This document shows, one piece after another, positions 28,236-37,203 of a stretch of DNA of 64,000 bases. The number at the start of each line of letters is the position of its first letter. Position 1 is the stretch's first letter. Source of the DNA: Ignavibacteriota bacterium (lineage in GTDB: Bacteria > Bacteroidota > Ignavibacteria > Tepidaquicellales > Tepidaquicellaceae); the NCBI GenBank assembly GCA_026390735.1, contig JAPLFJ010000051.1, positions 1 through 64,000 on the forward strand, written 5' to 3'. Position numbers and translations under genes: made by a program. The notes below the pieces were generated by a model. It searched no databases. It saw only the letters and a program-made list of their open reading frames with translations, and was not told the DNA's origin.

Positions 28236-28400
28236 ACCACGAGAGCACACAGAGAGCACAAAGAAGAAAAGGAATGGCACACTGATAAGAGAGACGATTA
28301 GGCTGGTTTTCACTGATAAAAGATATTTTAGGTTAGAGATTCAGAGAAGGAATTGTAGGAGTAGAGATTCCTGCTAAGATCAAGCAGGAATGACAGGCAA
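28236..28400. repeat. Dispersed intergenic repeats, families A and B
   Basis: The segment runs ACCACGAGAGCACACAGAGA, GCACACTGATAAGAGAGACG, TTTTCACTGATAAAAGATAT, TTTTAGGTTAGAGATTC (family A), then ATTCCTGCTAAGAT-CAAGCAGGAATGACAG, a short hairpin (family B; TTCCTGCT pairs with AGCAGGAA). Both recur elsewhere in the window. The rest of the 27978-28672 gap is AT-rich with no supportable gene. Confidence 0.75.
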
Positions 28401-28672
28401 AGGAGATACAATAAATTATAGAGATTAAAGTGGAGACTAATTGGAGACCAATCATAGACCAAGTATAGACCAAGATAAGAAACAGAAAAAAACAAAAGGA
28501 GTGAGTGTAATTAATACTGTTTGAGAGATGACGGCAAAAACAGGAAATAAAATAGTATTATAGGTGAAGGGGGGTGATTGTTTGTTTGAATACGCGATTT
28601 GATGAGTTCGGGTTTGTGTATTTATCATTTACGATAAAATATATACTTTGCAGAAATGAAATTATTAATAAC

Positions 28673-31603
28673 ATGAAGAAAATACTACTCGCATTAATTC
28701 TTACTCTAACCTTTTCATCGTACAGTTTTTATGAGAACAACGAACTTACTAAATACGTTAATCCGTTTGTAGGTACGGGCGGACACGGGCATACTTTTCC
28801 GGGGGCAACTGTTCCGTTCGGGATGGTTCAGTTAAGTCCTGATACGCGGCTGGAAGGATGGGACGGATGTTCTGGGTACCATTATTCAGACAGTATCATA
28901 TATGGGTTTTCGCATACGCATTTAAGTGGAACGGGTGTACCCGATTACTGCGACATACTGTTTATGCCGTTTTCGGAGAATAAATTTACTGAATCGGATA
29001 AAAGTTATGCGGGAAATTATACTTCGATGTTCAGTCATAACGAAGAGAAGGCAGAGCCCGGATATTACAGTGTATTATTAAAAAGGAATAACATAAAAGC
29101 AGAGCTGACGGCGAGTACACGGGCGGGATTTCATAAGTACACGTATGATAAAGGAAGTAATGCGAATGTTTACATAGATTTAAAACACAGGGATGAAGTG
29201 ATTGAATCACATATCAGTATTGTGAGTAAAAGAGAAGTGTCGGGATTCAGGCGTTCGAAGTCGTGGGCACAGGACCAAAGAGTTTATTTCTATGCCGTAT
29301 TTTCGGAAGACATAAAAGAATCAAATTTATATTCTGATGACAAACTTTTAAGCGAGAAGATTTATGGAGAAGGAAAGAACATAAAAGCGGTATTGAACTT
29401 TGGCGAAACAGACAAACCATTGCTTGTAAAAGTGGGCATCTCTGCAGTCAGTGAAGAGAACGCAAAAATGAACCTTGATGCAGAAATAAAAGACCGGGAC
29501 TTTGAGAAAGTGAGAGCAGATGCAAATATTTTGTGGAACGGATATCTGAACAAGATACAGGTGAAATCAAATGACGAAAAGAAGCTGAGGATTTTTTATA
29601 CTGCACTTTATCACACTGCAATATGTCCGAATACTTTTAACGATGTAGACGGTTCATATCTCGGTCGTGATTTAAAAGTACACAAAGCGAGTCACAATTA
29701 TTACACTGTGTTTTCTTTGTGGGACACATACAGAGCACTGCATCCGCTGCTTAACATAATAGAGCGGAAAAGGTCGGCAGATTTCATAAAAACATTTCTG
29801 CTGCAGTATGAGCAGGGGGGAAGGCTGCCAGTTTGGGAACTTGCGGGAAATGAAACAGACTGCATGATAGGTTATCACAGTGTACCTGTAATAGTTGATG
29901 CGTTCAACAGCGGGATAAATGATTTTGATACGAAGGAAGCGCTGGATGCGATGGTAAGCAGTGCAAACCAGAACATATACGGTCTGGATGCTTACAGAAA
30001 GTACGGATACATACCTGCTGAGAAAGAACACGAGTCAGTTTCGAAGACGCTTGAGTATGCTTTTGATGACTGGTGCATTTCGAAGTATGCGGGATGGAGC
30101 AAGAACAACACATACAAAGAAGAGTTTTATAAACGGTCGCAGTTTTACATAAATGTTTTTGACCCCGAGACAAAGTTTATGCGCCCGAGGTATAACAATG
30201 GATGGAAGAGTCCGTTCAGTCCGACAGATGTTGATAATAACTATACAGAGGCAAACTCATACCAGTATTCTTTTTACGTTCCGCAGGACATACCGCGGCT
30301 ATCGGAATATATGAAAGGAGATTTAGAAGGCAAGCTTGACGAGTTGTTTAAGGCAGATTCAAAAACAACGGGCAGGGAGCAGTCGGATATAACGGGGCTG
30401 ATTGGTCAGTACGCACACGGTAACGAACCATCACACCACATTGCGTACTTATACGATTATACAGAGAGCCCTTATAAAACACAGCAAATTGTAAGAAAGA
30501 TAATGTCTGAATTTTACCTGGACAATCCTGACGGACTTATTGGAAACGAAGACTGCGGGCAGATGTCGGCATGGTATGTACTGAGCGCAATTGGGTTTTA
30601 TCCTGTAACACCAGGGTCAGGTAGATTCATGATAGGAAGTCCTGTCTTTGACGAGGTGAAGATAAACCTTGAGAACGGAAAGACTTTTACAATCAAAGCG
30701 AACAATCAATCTGACGAAAATATTTACGTACAAAATCCTGCCAATGAAGACAAAAGACCATTTATATCATCGGATGAGATACTCAACGGAGGGGAATTTA
30801 TTTTCGACATGGGCAAATCCCCTGCTAAATCTTTTGGTGACAAAGGCATTCAGAAATATCTTTACCCTGAAAACACCAGTGATATTTATAATGACCTGAT
30901 TCCTTCGCCGTATATAAACACAAGCCAGATGACGTTTAAAGATTCACTTACTTTATCTCTGTCTGTGGATTATCCCGGTGCAGTAATATATTACAACATT
31001 TTACCCGGTCAGTTTACGGAATATAAAGGACCATTTACCATATATGATAATTCATCAACATTTACTTACGCATCAGATTCAAACGGAAGCAGAAAAAGTC
31101 ATTACACTGGGTCTGCTTACTTCAAAATATCAAACGATGTAGAGGTTAAATTAATATCTACTCCTCAGGCGGCATACACTGCGGGTGGACCCGAGGCACT
31201 TATCGACCATATCCGCGGACAGGCTAACTGGAGGCTTGGAAATTGGCAGGGATACCAGGGACAGGATTTTGAAGCAGTGCTGAAGTTTAAAAAACCGATT
31301 GAAATTAAGACTATAGGTGCGGGATTTCTTCAGGATGCAAGAAGCTGGATATGGATGCCTGTATATGCTGAGTTTTTTGTATCGGAAGACGGGATAAAAT
31401 ATACATCTGTTGGTAAGGTTAACAATACAGTAGCAGATAATGATTTGAATATTTCAATAAAAGATTTTATAATAGAGCTGAATAAAAAAACAAAATGTTT
31501 ATACATAAAGGTATCGGCGAAGAACTACGGAAAGATACCGAGCTGGCATCCTGGAGCTGGAGAGGATGCCTATATATTTACAGACGAAATATTTTACAAA
31601 TAA
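28673..31603 (+). CDS. GH92 family alpha-mannosidase-like glycosidase, secreted
   Basis: The 976-residue product starts at MKKILLALILT, which gives a signal peptide; an upstream in-frame start would add 33 implausible residues. GH92 hallmarks are present: YVNPFVGTGGHGHTFPGATV, PFGMVQLSPDT, GYHYSD, GFSHTHLSGTG, SLWDTYRALHPL, LPVWELAGNETDCMIGYHSV, GNEDCGQMSAWYVLSAIGFY. GH92 enzymes are Ca2+-dependent exo-mannosidases acting on glycans. The C-terminal 300 residues add beta domains (chitobiase-like and discoidin-like, to WHPGAGEDAYIFTDEIF). No T9SS domain is present, so it is probably periplasmic. aqpZ follows after 30 bp. Confidence 0.93.
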   Translation: MKKILLALILTLTFSSYSFYENNELTKYVNPFVGTGGHGHTFPGATVPFGMVQLSPDTRLEGWDGCSGYHYSDSIIYGFSHTHLSGTGVPDYCDILFMPFSENKFTESDKSYAGNYTSMFSHNEEKAEPGYYSVLLKRNNIKAELTASTRAGFHKYTYDKGSNANVYIDLKHRDEVIESHISIVSKREVSGFRRSKSWAQDQRVYFYAVFSEDIKESNLYSDDKLLSEKIYGEGKNIKAVLNFGETDKPLLVKVGISAVSEENAKMNLDAEIKDRDFEKVRADANILWNGYLNKIQVKSNDEKKLRIFYTALYHTAICPNTFNDVDGSYLGRDLKVHKASHNYYTVFSLWDTYRALHPLLNIIERKRSADFIKTFLLQYEQGGRLPVWELAGNETDCMIGYHSVPVIVDAFNSGINDFDTKEALDAMVSSANQNIYGLDAYRKYGYIPAEKEHESVSKTLEYAFDDWCISKYAGWSKNNTYKEEFYKRSQFYINVFDPETKFMRPRYNNGWKSPFSPTDVDNNYTEANSYQYSFYVPQDIPRLSEYMKGDLEGKLDELFKADSKTTGREQSDITGLIGQYAHGNEPSHHIAYLYDYTESPYKTQQIVRKIMSEFYLDNPDGLIGNEDCGQMSAWYVLSAIGFYPVTPGSGRFMIGSPVFDEVKINLENGKTFTIKANNQSDENIYVQNPANEDKRPFISSDEILNGGEFIFDMGKSPAKSFGDKGIQKYLYPENTSDIYNDLIPSPYINTSQMTFKDSLTLSLSVDYPGAVIYYNILPGQFTEYKGPFTIYDNSSTFTYASDSNGSRKSHYTGSAYFKISNDVEVKLISTPQAAYTAGGPEALIDHIRGQANWRLGNWQGYQGQDFEAVLKFKKPIEIKTIGAGFLQDARSWIWMPVYAEFFVSEDGIKYTSVGKVNNTVADNDLNISIKDFIIELNKKTKCLYIKVSAKNYGKIPSWHPGAGEDAYIFTDEIFYK

Positions 31604-31633
31604 TAATTTCTATAAACTTAAAAAGGAGTGATA

Positions 31634-32314
31634 ATGAAAAAGTATTTAGCTGAAATGATTGGAACGATGGTACTCGTTCTAATAGGATGCGGTTCTGCAG
31701 TGATTGCAGGAGGTTCAATTGGATTCCTTGGGATTTCTTTTGCGTTCGGTTTTTCAGTGCTAGCAATGGCATACGGTATCGGAGGTATTTCGGGATGCCA
31801 CATAAATCCGGCAGTAACGGTTGGTGCACTGGTTGCGGGAAGAATAAGCGCAAAAGATGCTGGAATGTATGTAGTGTTCCAGATAATAGGTGCTATTATC
31901 GGAGCGGGTGTACTTTATTATATTGCATCAGGACTTCAGGGTTACAATATAAGCACAAACGGATTAGGTCAGAACGGGTTTGGTGAATTCTCACCGATGA
32001 AGTATTCGATGGCAGCAGGGTTTGTTGCAGAAGTAGTTCTGACGTTTATATTCCTGATAGTAATTCTTGGTGCGACAAGTTCGAAGGCACCGGCAGGATT
32101 TGCAGGAATTCCAATAGGTATTTCATTAGTGATTATACATCTTGTAGGTATTCCTATTACGGGTACTTCCGTTAATCCTGCAAGAAGCATTGGACCAGCA
32201 TTATTTGTTGGTGGTGCGGCATTATCACAGTTATGGTTGTTTATAGTTGCTCCGCTTATTGGTGCAGTGATTGCGGGACTTGTGTGGAAGTATGTGCTGG
32301 AAGAGAAAGCGTAG
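31634..32314 (+). CDS. aqpZ: Aquaporin Z, water-selective MIP channel
   Basis: The 226-residue product starts at the ATG of [10 protein letters not shown], spaced correctly from AAAAAGGAG; a GTG two codons upstream is less likely. Six membrane helices and both pore loops are evident: NPA at 58-60 (HINPAVTVG) and at 181-183 ([11 protein letters not shown]). The filter residues F38, H169, T178 and R184 correspond to those of E. coli AqpZ with a constant offset of five, so water rather than glycerol is predicted. It is probably co-transcribed with the GH92 gene. Confidence 0.95.
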   Translation: MKKYLAEMIGTMVLVLIGCGSAVIAGGSIGFLGISFAFGFSVLAMAYGIGGISGCHINPAVTVGALVAGRISAKDAGMYVVFQIIGAIIGAGVLYYIASGLQGYNISTNGLGQNGFGEFSPMKYSMAAGFVAEVVLTFIFLIVILGATSSKAPAGFAGIPIGISLVIIHLVGIPITGTSVNPARSIGPALFVGGAALSQLWLFIVAPLIGAVIAGLVWKYVLEEKA

Positions 32315-32383
32315 GAGAGCAATGCGGAATTATGAATGATGAATTATGAATTGAAAAGAGTTAAAAGAAGAGAAAGAGAAGAA

Positions 32384-32462
32384 AAGAATTGAACGCGGAT
32401 AAAAGACGATAAGAACGGATGTTCACAGATTAAAAGATTTTTTTAGGGTTAAAGATAAGAAA
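32384..32462. repeat. Dispersed intergenic repeat, family A
   Basis: It contains GAACGCGGATAAAAGACGAT, AAGAACGGATGTTCACAGAT and AAAAGATTTTTTTAGGGTTA in the usual order of family A. It fills most of the gap between aqpZ and the YciI-like gene. Confidence 0.7.
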
Positions 32463-32480
32463 AAAACTAATAAACTAATA

Positions 32481-32506
32481 AGAGTCTCTGAAAAATCAGA
32501 GACTCT
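32481..32506 (+). terminator. Intrinsic terminator or attenuator ahead of the YciI-like gene
   Basis: AGAGTCTCTGA and TCAGAGACTCT form a perfect 11-bp stem with an AAAA loop, followed by TTATTATAT. It would end the GH92-aqpZ transcript. The next start codon is only 23 bp away with the SD AGAGGAGATA in between, which leaves no room for a promoter, so it may instead act as an attenuator of the downstream gene. Confidence 0.85.
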
Positions 32507-32529
32507 TTATTATATAGAGGAGATACATT

Positions 32530-32937
32530 ATGAAAAAAACAATTAGGTTTATTGCTTTACTGGTTTTATTGATAGCTGCAAGAACTACGTTTGCGCAGGA
32601 TGAGTTTGAGATGAAGGACGGAGACGAGACATACACGATAAAGAAATATTATATGTGTTTGCTGAAGGTTAGTCCAAACAGAACTCAGGATTCGGTAACC
32701 GCGGCGGAGATTCAGAAGGGGCACATGGAAAATATTTCGAGGATGTCAAAAGAGGGTAAACTATGCATAGCGGGACCGTTTGGAGGCAAAGGTGATTTAA
32801 GGGGGATATTTATATTTACGGTAAAGACGAAGGAAGAGGCGGAACAGCTGGCAGCAGAAGACCCGGCGGTGAAGTCGGGAAGACTGACGGCAGAAGTACT
32901 TGAGTGGTGGTCGGCGAAGGGTTCGATGCTGAAATAG
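32530..32937 (+). CDS. Exported YciI-like (YCII-related domain) protein
   Basis: This 135-residue protein has a signal peptide (KKTIRFIALLVLLIAARTTFAQ) and one YCII-type ferredoxin-like domain: KKYYMCLLKVSP, GHMENISRMSKEGKLCIAGPFG, LRGIFIFTVKTKEEAEQLAAEDPAV, LTAEVLEWW. Cytoplasmic YciI relatives are small enzymes of varied reaction; this one is exported and its reaction is unknown. A good SD (AGAGGAGATA) precedes the ATG. Confidence 0.8.
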   Translation: MKKTIRFIALLVLLIAARTTFAQDEFEMKDGDETYTIKKYYMCLLKVSPNRTQDSVTAAEIQKGHMENISRMSKEGKLCIAGPFGGKGDLRGIFIFTVKTKEEAEQLAAEDPAVKSGRLTAEVLEWWSAKGSMLK

Positions 32938-32943
32938 GGAAAA

Positions 32944-33050
32944 ATATATGAGAGAGTTTTTTACAACAGAGTTCACAGAGAAGAGATTTATTAGGGTTAA
33001 AGATTTTATTAGTAGAGATTCCTGCTAAGATCACGCAGGAATGGCAGAGT
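32944..33050. repeat. Dispersed intergenic repeats, families A and B
   Basis: AACAGAGTTCACAGAGAAGA and TTTATTAGGGTTAAAGATTT (family A) are followed by GATTCCTGCTAAGATCACGC and AGGAATGGCAG (family B hairpin). This is the same order as at 28236-28400. Confidence 0.7.
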
Positions 33051-33097
33051 GGGGAAAAGATGCAAGATTAAAAGAGAAATAAGGTGTTACTATATAA

Positions 33098-33128
33098 ACA
33101 AAAAAAGCGGACAGAGTCCACTTTTTTA
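33098..33128. terminator. Bidirectional terminator between the YciI-like gene and rplT
   Basis: AAAAAAGCGGAC-AGA-GTCCACTTTTTT forms a stem with one mismatch, with an A run on the left and a T run on the right. It can therefore end transcripts from both convergent genes. It lies 28 bp beyond the rplT stop. Confidence 0.8.
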
Positions 33129-33155
33129 TTATTCAGATAATTTTATTGTTTATCT

Positions 33156-33506
33156 TTATTTGTCCATTGCAACTTTTACGAATTCGTTGAATGCTTCGAG
33201 ATTATTGTAAGCTAAGTCAGCAAGTGTCTTTCTGTTTACACTAATATTTTTCTTTACTAAGGCACCCATTAACTGTGAGTATGATACACCGCTGATTCTT
33301 GCTGCAGCATTGATACGTACTATCCAGAGATTTCTGTAAACTCTTTTCTTCAGTTTTCTGTCTCTGTAAGAGTGTGACAGACCTTTTTCGACGGCGTTTT
33401 TAGCAACTGTGTACAGTTTACTTCTTGCACCTACATAACCCTTGGCCTGTTTAAGAATGGCTTTTCTGCGCCTGTGTGAGGCAACTTTGTTTTTAGATCT
33501 TGGCAT
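33156..33506 (-). CDS. rplT: 50S ribosomal protein L20
   Basis: This 116-residue protein is typical of L20: [63 protein letters not shown]. It is an early assembly protein of the large subunit and, in other bacteria, represses its own operon by binding mRNA. It is the last gene of thrS-infC-rpmI-rplT. The 178-bp gap from rpmI is longer than usual and contains a hairpin. Confidence 0.98.
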   Translation of the reverse strand: MPRSKNKVASHRRRKAILKQAKGYVGARSKLYTVAKNAVEKGLSHSYRDRKLKKRVYRNLWIVRINAAARISGVSYSQLMGALVKKNISVNRKTLADLAYNNLEAFNEFVKVAMDK

Positions 33507-33538
33507 TTAAATAATTCCTTTCATTAAATTTAAAAATT

Positions 33539-33571
33539 GAGGCATTCTGCAAACCAGAATTTTGAGACCTC
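33539..33571 (-). promoter_or_regulatory. Candidate structured leader ahead of rplT
   Basis: ATTCTG (33544-33549) pairs with CAGAAT (33555-33560), and outer GAGG (33539-33542) pairs with CCTC (33568-33571), giving an interrupted hairpin about 30 bases upstream of the rplT start. L20 autoregulates by binding folded mRNA in other bacteria, so this could be an L20 site. That is inference from position and foldability only. Confidence 0.35.
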
Positions 33572-33684
33572 TTCTTGTTTAAATTACTTCCGCGTGTTTA
33601 ATTAATCTTTATATTTAACATCATCCGGAAATAAATATTTCAAAGAACTTTTATGTCTTTCTTCAGGACAAATCCCTTCAGGGA

Positions 33685-33882
33685 TTACTCGGCAAGGACT
33701 AATCTTTTCATTCTTCCTGCGTCACTTTTGTGTACCAGTGTAGCTGTTCCTAATTGTCTTTTATTCTTAGGAGACTTCTTGGTTAAAATGTGACTTCTGC
33801 CGGCTTTTTCTCTTTTGAGCTTTCCCGTACCTGTAACCTTAAACCTCTTGGCTGATGCACGGTTTGATTTCATCTTAGGCAT
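33685..33882 (-). CDS. rpmI: 50S ribosomal protein L35
   Basis: This 65-residue basic protein has the L35 signature: [43 protein letters not shown]. It lies 18 bp downstream of infC in the canonical infC-rpmI-rplT order. A palindrome AATCCCT-TC-AGGGATT (33671-33686) overlaps its stop codon. Confidence 0.97.
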   Translation of the reverse strand: MPKMKSNRASAKRFKVTGTGKLKREKAGRSHILTKKSPKNKRQLGTATLVHKSDAGRMKRLVLAE

Positions 33883-33900
33883 TTTGTCTAATTTGTTTAT

Positions 33901-34590
33901 TTATGAATTTATATCTTCTTCTTTTGGTGTATCTATTACTGCATCTGTGTTAACGTTCTCTGCTTTTATATCTTCAGTCTCTGCGTTTACGGGTTCGGTT
34001 GTTTCAACTGTTTCCGTTTTAACTTTTACCTTATTCATCTTTGCAATTTTGGAATTGTAAACCGCTATTTTATTCTTATCGGGTACAACGTACGTTGTTA
34101 ACATCTTTCCTTCAAGTTTTGGTTTAGATTCCAACTTGCCTATATCGAGTACTTTGGCAAGAACCTCTTCCATTAATTTCTGACCAATTTCAGGGTGGGT
34201 TATCATTCTACCCTTGTACAAAACTGACGTCTTTACTTTATGACCGTCGAACAGAAACTGTCTTAAGTGCTTTGTTTTGAAATCAATGTCGTGATCATCT
34301 GTATTAGCATTGAACCTGATTTCTTTTACGGTCATCACGCTTTGATTCTTTTTCTGTAACTTGTCCTTCTTTTGTCTTTCGTAATTGTACTTACCGTAAT
34401 CAATCACTTTACAAACAGGCGGCTTTGAATTTGGTGCAATTTCCACCAGGTCTAAACTTCTAGACTGTGCAAACCTTAAGGCTTCGTGCGACGGCATAAC
34501 GCCCAATGGCTGTCCGTCTTCATCAACTACTCTTACCTGATATGCGGTAATTTCCTGATTGACTCTTTCTTTGTACTTTTTGTCTTTAAT
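33901..34590 (-). CDS. infC: Translation initiation factor IF-3, AUU start
   Basis: The family-typical N-terminus (KERVNQEITAYQVRVVDEDG, QPLGVMPSHEAL) is encoded upstream of any ATG, GTG or TTG that would keep it. The frame runs back to an ATT at 34590, 8 bases after AAGGG and 20 bp after the thrS stop. AUU is the known autoregulatory start codon of infC in E. coli, where IF-3 itself rejects it. The product is 229 residues; the C-terminal 40 residues form an acidic tail (VNTDAVIDTPKEEDINS) beyond the usual IF-3 end. IF-3 proofreads the initiator tRNA and keeps the subunits apart. Confidence 0.93.
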   Translation of the reverse strand: MKDKKYKERVNQEITAYQVRVVDEDGQPLGVMPSHEALRFAQSRSLDLVEIAPNSKPPVCKVIDYGKYNYERQKKDKLQKKNQSVMTVKEIRFNANTDDHDIDFKTKHLRQFLFDGHKVKTSVLYKGRMITHPEIGQKLMEEVLAKVLDIGKLESKPKLEGKMLTTYVVPDKNKIAVYNSKIAKMNKVKVKTETVETTEPVNAETEDIKAENVNTDAVIDTPKEEDINS

Positions 34591-34610
34591 TAAAGTAACC
34601 CTTCATTAGT

Positions 34611-36545
34611 TTATAAATCGTATTTATGCTTTTTATCCGCAACATTCAATTTAACCTTTTGAATGAAATCATTCAATTCAAAAGCGCCTTTATCTCCGGT
34701 TCCGTGAATTCTGAGCGATACTGTCTTATTTTGCTTTTCTTTCTCTCCAACTACTAACATAAACGGAATTTTCCTGTTTTCCGATTCTCTTATCTTATAA
34801 TTTACTTTTTCACTTCTGTCGTCAAGGTAGACTCTGAAGCCTTCTTCGAACAATCTGTCGTAGATTTCCTTTGCATAATCTTTCTGAGCATCCGTCAGAG
34901 GAAGAACTGCAATCTGAACAGGTGCAAGCCAAACGGGGAAGTTACCCGCAAAGTGCTCCGTAAGGATTCCAACGAATCTTTCAAAGCTTCCGTAGATTGC
35001 CCTGTGAATCATAACAGGTCTGTGTTTCTGTCCGTCTGAACCTTCATAAGTAAGATCAAATCTTTCGGGCATATTAAAATCAAGCTGAACGGTAGCGAGC
35101 TGCCAGGTTCTGTTTAAAGCATCTTTAATGTGTACGTCTATCTTTGGTCCGTAGAAAGCACCGTCTTTTTCGTTTATCTTGAACTCAAGGTTGTTTGCCT
35201 TCAGTGCATTTGCAAGAGACTCTTCAGCCTGGTTCCAGACTTCGATTTCTCCCATTGCCTCATCTGGTCTTGTAGAGAGATAATACATCGGAGTAAATCC
35301 GAATGTTGAATAAGTCTCTGTCATAAGCTGTAATACCCTAGTAATTTCATCGAGTATCTGGTCGTTAGAACAGAATATATGGGCATCGTCCATAGTAAAC
35401 TGTCTGACTCTGAACATACCGCCGAGTGCTCCGCGGATTTCGTTGCGGTGCATTCTTCCGAGTTCGCTAAGGCGGACGGGTAAATCCCTGAAGCTGCGAA
35501 GCTTCGAGGAATAGACGAGTGTTGCCTCGGGACAGTTCATAGGTTTCAGGTACATAGTTTCATCGTCACTTGTAATCTTAAACATATTTTCTGCGTAGTG
35601 TCCTGTATGTCCTGATGTATGGAATAAAGATTCTTTTACTATTATAGGTGTGCTTATTTCGTCGTATCCATATTTATACTGAAGTTCGCGTGAGAAAGCT
35701 TCGATTTCACGATAGATAATCATTCCGTTAGGCAGCCAGAAAGGCGCGCCGGGAGACACTTCGTGGAAGAAGAAAAGCTCAAGGTCTCTTCCGAGTTTAC
35801 GATGGTCTCTCTTTTTAGCTTCTTCAAGGTTCTTCAAATGCTGGTCGAGTTCCTTTGTTGATGGGAATGTGATTCCGTAGATTCTCTGAAGCATCTTATT
35901 CTTTTCATCGCCTCTCCAGTAAGAACCCGAAACTGCGAGCAGTTTAACTGCTTTAACTTTTGCGGTATTTGGTAAATGCGGTCCGCGGCACAGGTCGGTG
36001 AATCCGCCCTGATGGTAAAGGGAAACGACTTCTTCGTTCTGCGCTATGGTTTCAAGAATTTCTACTTTGTATTCATCGGGTCTTTTTGTTTTAAAGTAAT
36101 CGATGGCATCTGTTCTTTTCATCTCTTCTCTTACAGGCTGTAAATCACGTTTAGCTATTTCGAGAATGCGCTCTTCAATTTTCTTTAAATCTTCTTCAAG
36201 GAATTTATGGTCGGAATCTATATCATAATAAAAACCGCCTTCGATTGCAGGACCAACACCGAATTTAGCACCCGGATAAAGTTCTTCAATTGCCTGCGCC
36301 ATCATATGAGATGAAGTATGCCAGAAACAATGTCTGCCTTCGTCAGAATCGAACTTAAACAGAACGAGTTTGGCGTCAGAGTTTAAAGTTGCAGAAAGGT
36401 CTTTTTCCTTACCGTCGACGTGTGCGATAATAACCTGCTGGGCAAACCTCTCGCTTATGCTTTTAGCAACGTCGAGAATAGTAATACCCTTCTGAAACTC
36501 TCTGACAGAGCCGTCAGGAAACGTTATTTTAATTATGTCTTCCAA
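34611..36545 (-). CDS. thrS: Threonyl-tRNA synthetase
   Basis: This 644-residue class II synthetase charges tRNA-Thr. It has an N-terminal TGS domain (IKITFPDGSVREFQKGITIL), an editing domain with HxxxH (FWHTSSHMMAQAIEELYPGA), a catalytic core with zinc ligand Cys in MKPMNCPEAT, motif 2 (HRNEIRGALGGMFRVRQFT), motif 3 (RPVMIHRAIYGSFERF) and a C-terminal anticodon-binding domain (LAPVQIAVLPLTDAQKDYA). It leads thrS-infC-rpmI-rplT. No T-box-like leader was recognised in the 100 bases upstream. Confidence 0.98.
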   Translation of the reverse strand: MEDIIKITFPDGSVREFQKGITILDVAKSISERFAQQVIIAHVDGKEKDLSATLNSDAKLVLFKFDSDEGRHCFWHTSSHMMAQAIEELYPGAKFGVGPAIEGGFYYDIDSDHKFLEEDLKKIEERILEIAKRDLQPVREEMKRTDAIDYFKTKRPDEYKVEILETIAQNEEVVSLYHQGGFTDLCRGPHLPNTAKVKAVKLLAVSGSYWRGDEKNKMLQRIYGITFPSTKELDQHLKNLEEAKKRDHRKLGRDLELFFFHEVSPGAPFWLPNGMIIYREIEAFSRELQYKYGYDEISTPIIVKESLFHTSGHTGHYAENMFKITSDDETMYLKPMNCPEATLVYSSKLRSFRDLPVRLSELGRMHRNEIRGALGGMFRVRQFTMDDAHIFCSNDQILDEITRVLQLMTETYSTFGFTPMYYLSTRPDEAMGEIEVWNQAEESLANALKANNLEFKINEKDGAFYGPKIDVHIKDALNRTWQLATVQLDFNMPERFDLTYEGSDGQKHRPVMIHRAIYGSFERFVGILTEHFAGNFPVWLAPVQIAVLPLTDAQKDYAKEIYDRLFEEGFRVYLDDRSEKVNYKIRESENRKIPFMLVVGEKEKQNKTVSLRIHGTGDKGAFELNDFIQKVKLNVADKKHKYDL

Positions 36546-36647
36546 TATTTATTGTATAAATTTAATCTTTTGTTCCGTTTACCCTGTAAAGAATTTTTTA
36601 AAGAATTGATTTAGGCGAGAATAACGGAACGTATATATAAAACAAAG

Positions 36648-36721
36648 TGGGCGATAATGGACTCGAACCAATGGCCTCCACGATGTCAACGTGGCGCTCT
36701 AACCAACTGAGCTAATCGCCC
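36648..36721 (-). tRNA. tRNA-Val (anticodon GAC)
   Basis: The minus strand reads GGGCGATTAGCTCAGTTGGT, TAGAGCGCCACGTTGACATC, GTGGAGGCCATTGGTTCGAG, TCCATTATCGCCCA. The acceptor stem is 7 bp (GGGCGAT/ATCGCCC), the D arm is GCTC/GAGC, the anticodon stem is CCACG/CGTGG with loop TTGACAT (anticodon GAC, reading GUC valine codons), and the T loop is TTCGAGT. One T-T mismatch occurs in the T stem. CCA is not encoded. Confidence 0.95.
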
Positions 36722-36783
36722 TAATCATTTAAATTAATAAATAAATAGACCTTTTTCAAGTGAAATTGGAAAGAAAAGGGGGG

Positions 36784-36875
36784 AAGGCATTAAGAAATGA
36801 TTCACCACAGAGCACACAGAGTGCACAGAGAAGAGATTTTTTTAGGATAAGAGCAATAAGAATTTATTGAGTAAA
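36784..36875. repeat. Dispersed intergenic repeat, family A
   Basis: TTCACCACAGAGCACACAGA, GTGCACAGAGAAGAGATTTT, TTTAGGATAAGAGCAATAAG is a typical family A block in the gap between tRNA-Val and sufB. Confidence 0.7.
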
Positions 36876-36911
36876 TAACGCAAGCTGGGAGAAAAGATGA
36901 TTGCTTTGAAG

Positions 36912-36938
36912 CCTTCCCAAGCTAGAGCTTGGGGAAGG
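36912..36938. repeat. Dispersed hairpin, family D
   Basis: CCTTCCCAAGCT and AGCTTGGGGAAGG pair across a 2-base loop with one bulged G. The same sequence followed by AGGGAACGGGA recurs near 49722, and a variant ends the gene at 20503. From here to the sufB start (36939-37203) only AT-rich DNA is seen, which should contain the suf promoter. Confidence 0.7.
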
Positions 36939-37203
36939 AGGGAACGGGAGGTTGGAAAAGAGATTTCTGATTAAATTGTAATTACATTATAATAAGCGTA
37001 ATTTTGTATGATACGGTGCTAAAAGGGAGGGGAATATGGACAATTGCTGAATAATAATTGAACTTTTTGGGATTTGACGGGGTTTTAAAGATTAGAAATA
37101 CGACTAATTTAGTCCTGTTTAGTTAATTGCTGAAAATTGCGTGTTTAGGTTTTGATTTTTGGCAAATAGTTTAAAGAAAAATTTAAATGATTAATGTTTT
37201 AAT

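Noticed and set aside
28102-28377. 91-codon plus-strand ORF
   Set aside because: It runs through family A and B repeats; the peptide is typical of repeat translation.
36546-36647. T-box riboswitch ahead of thrS
   Set aside because: Only about 100 bases are available before the tRNA gene, with no T-box sequence or terminator/antiterminator pair.
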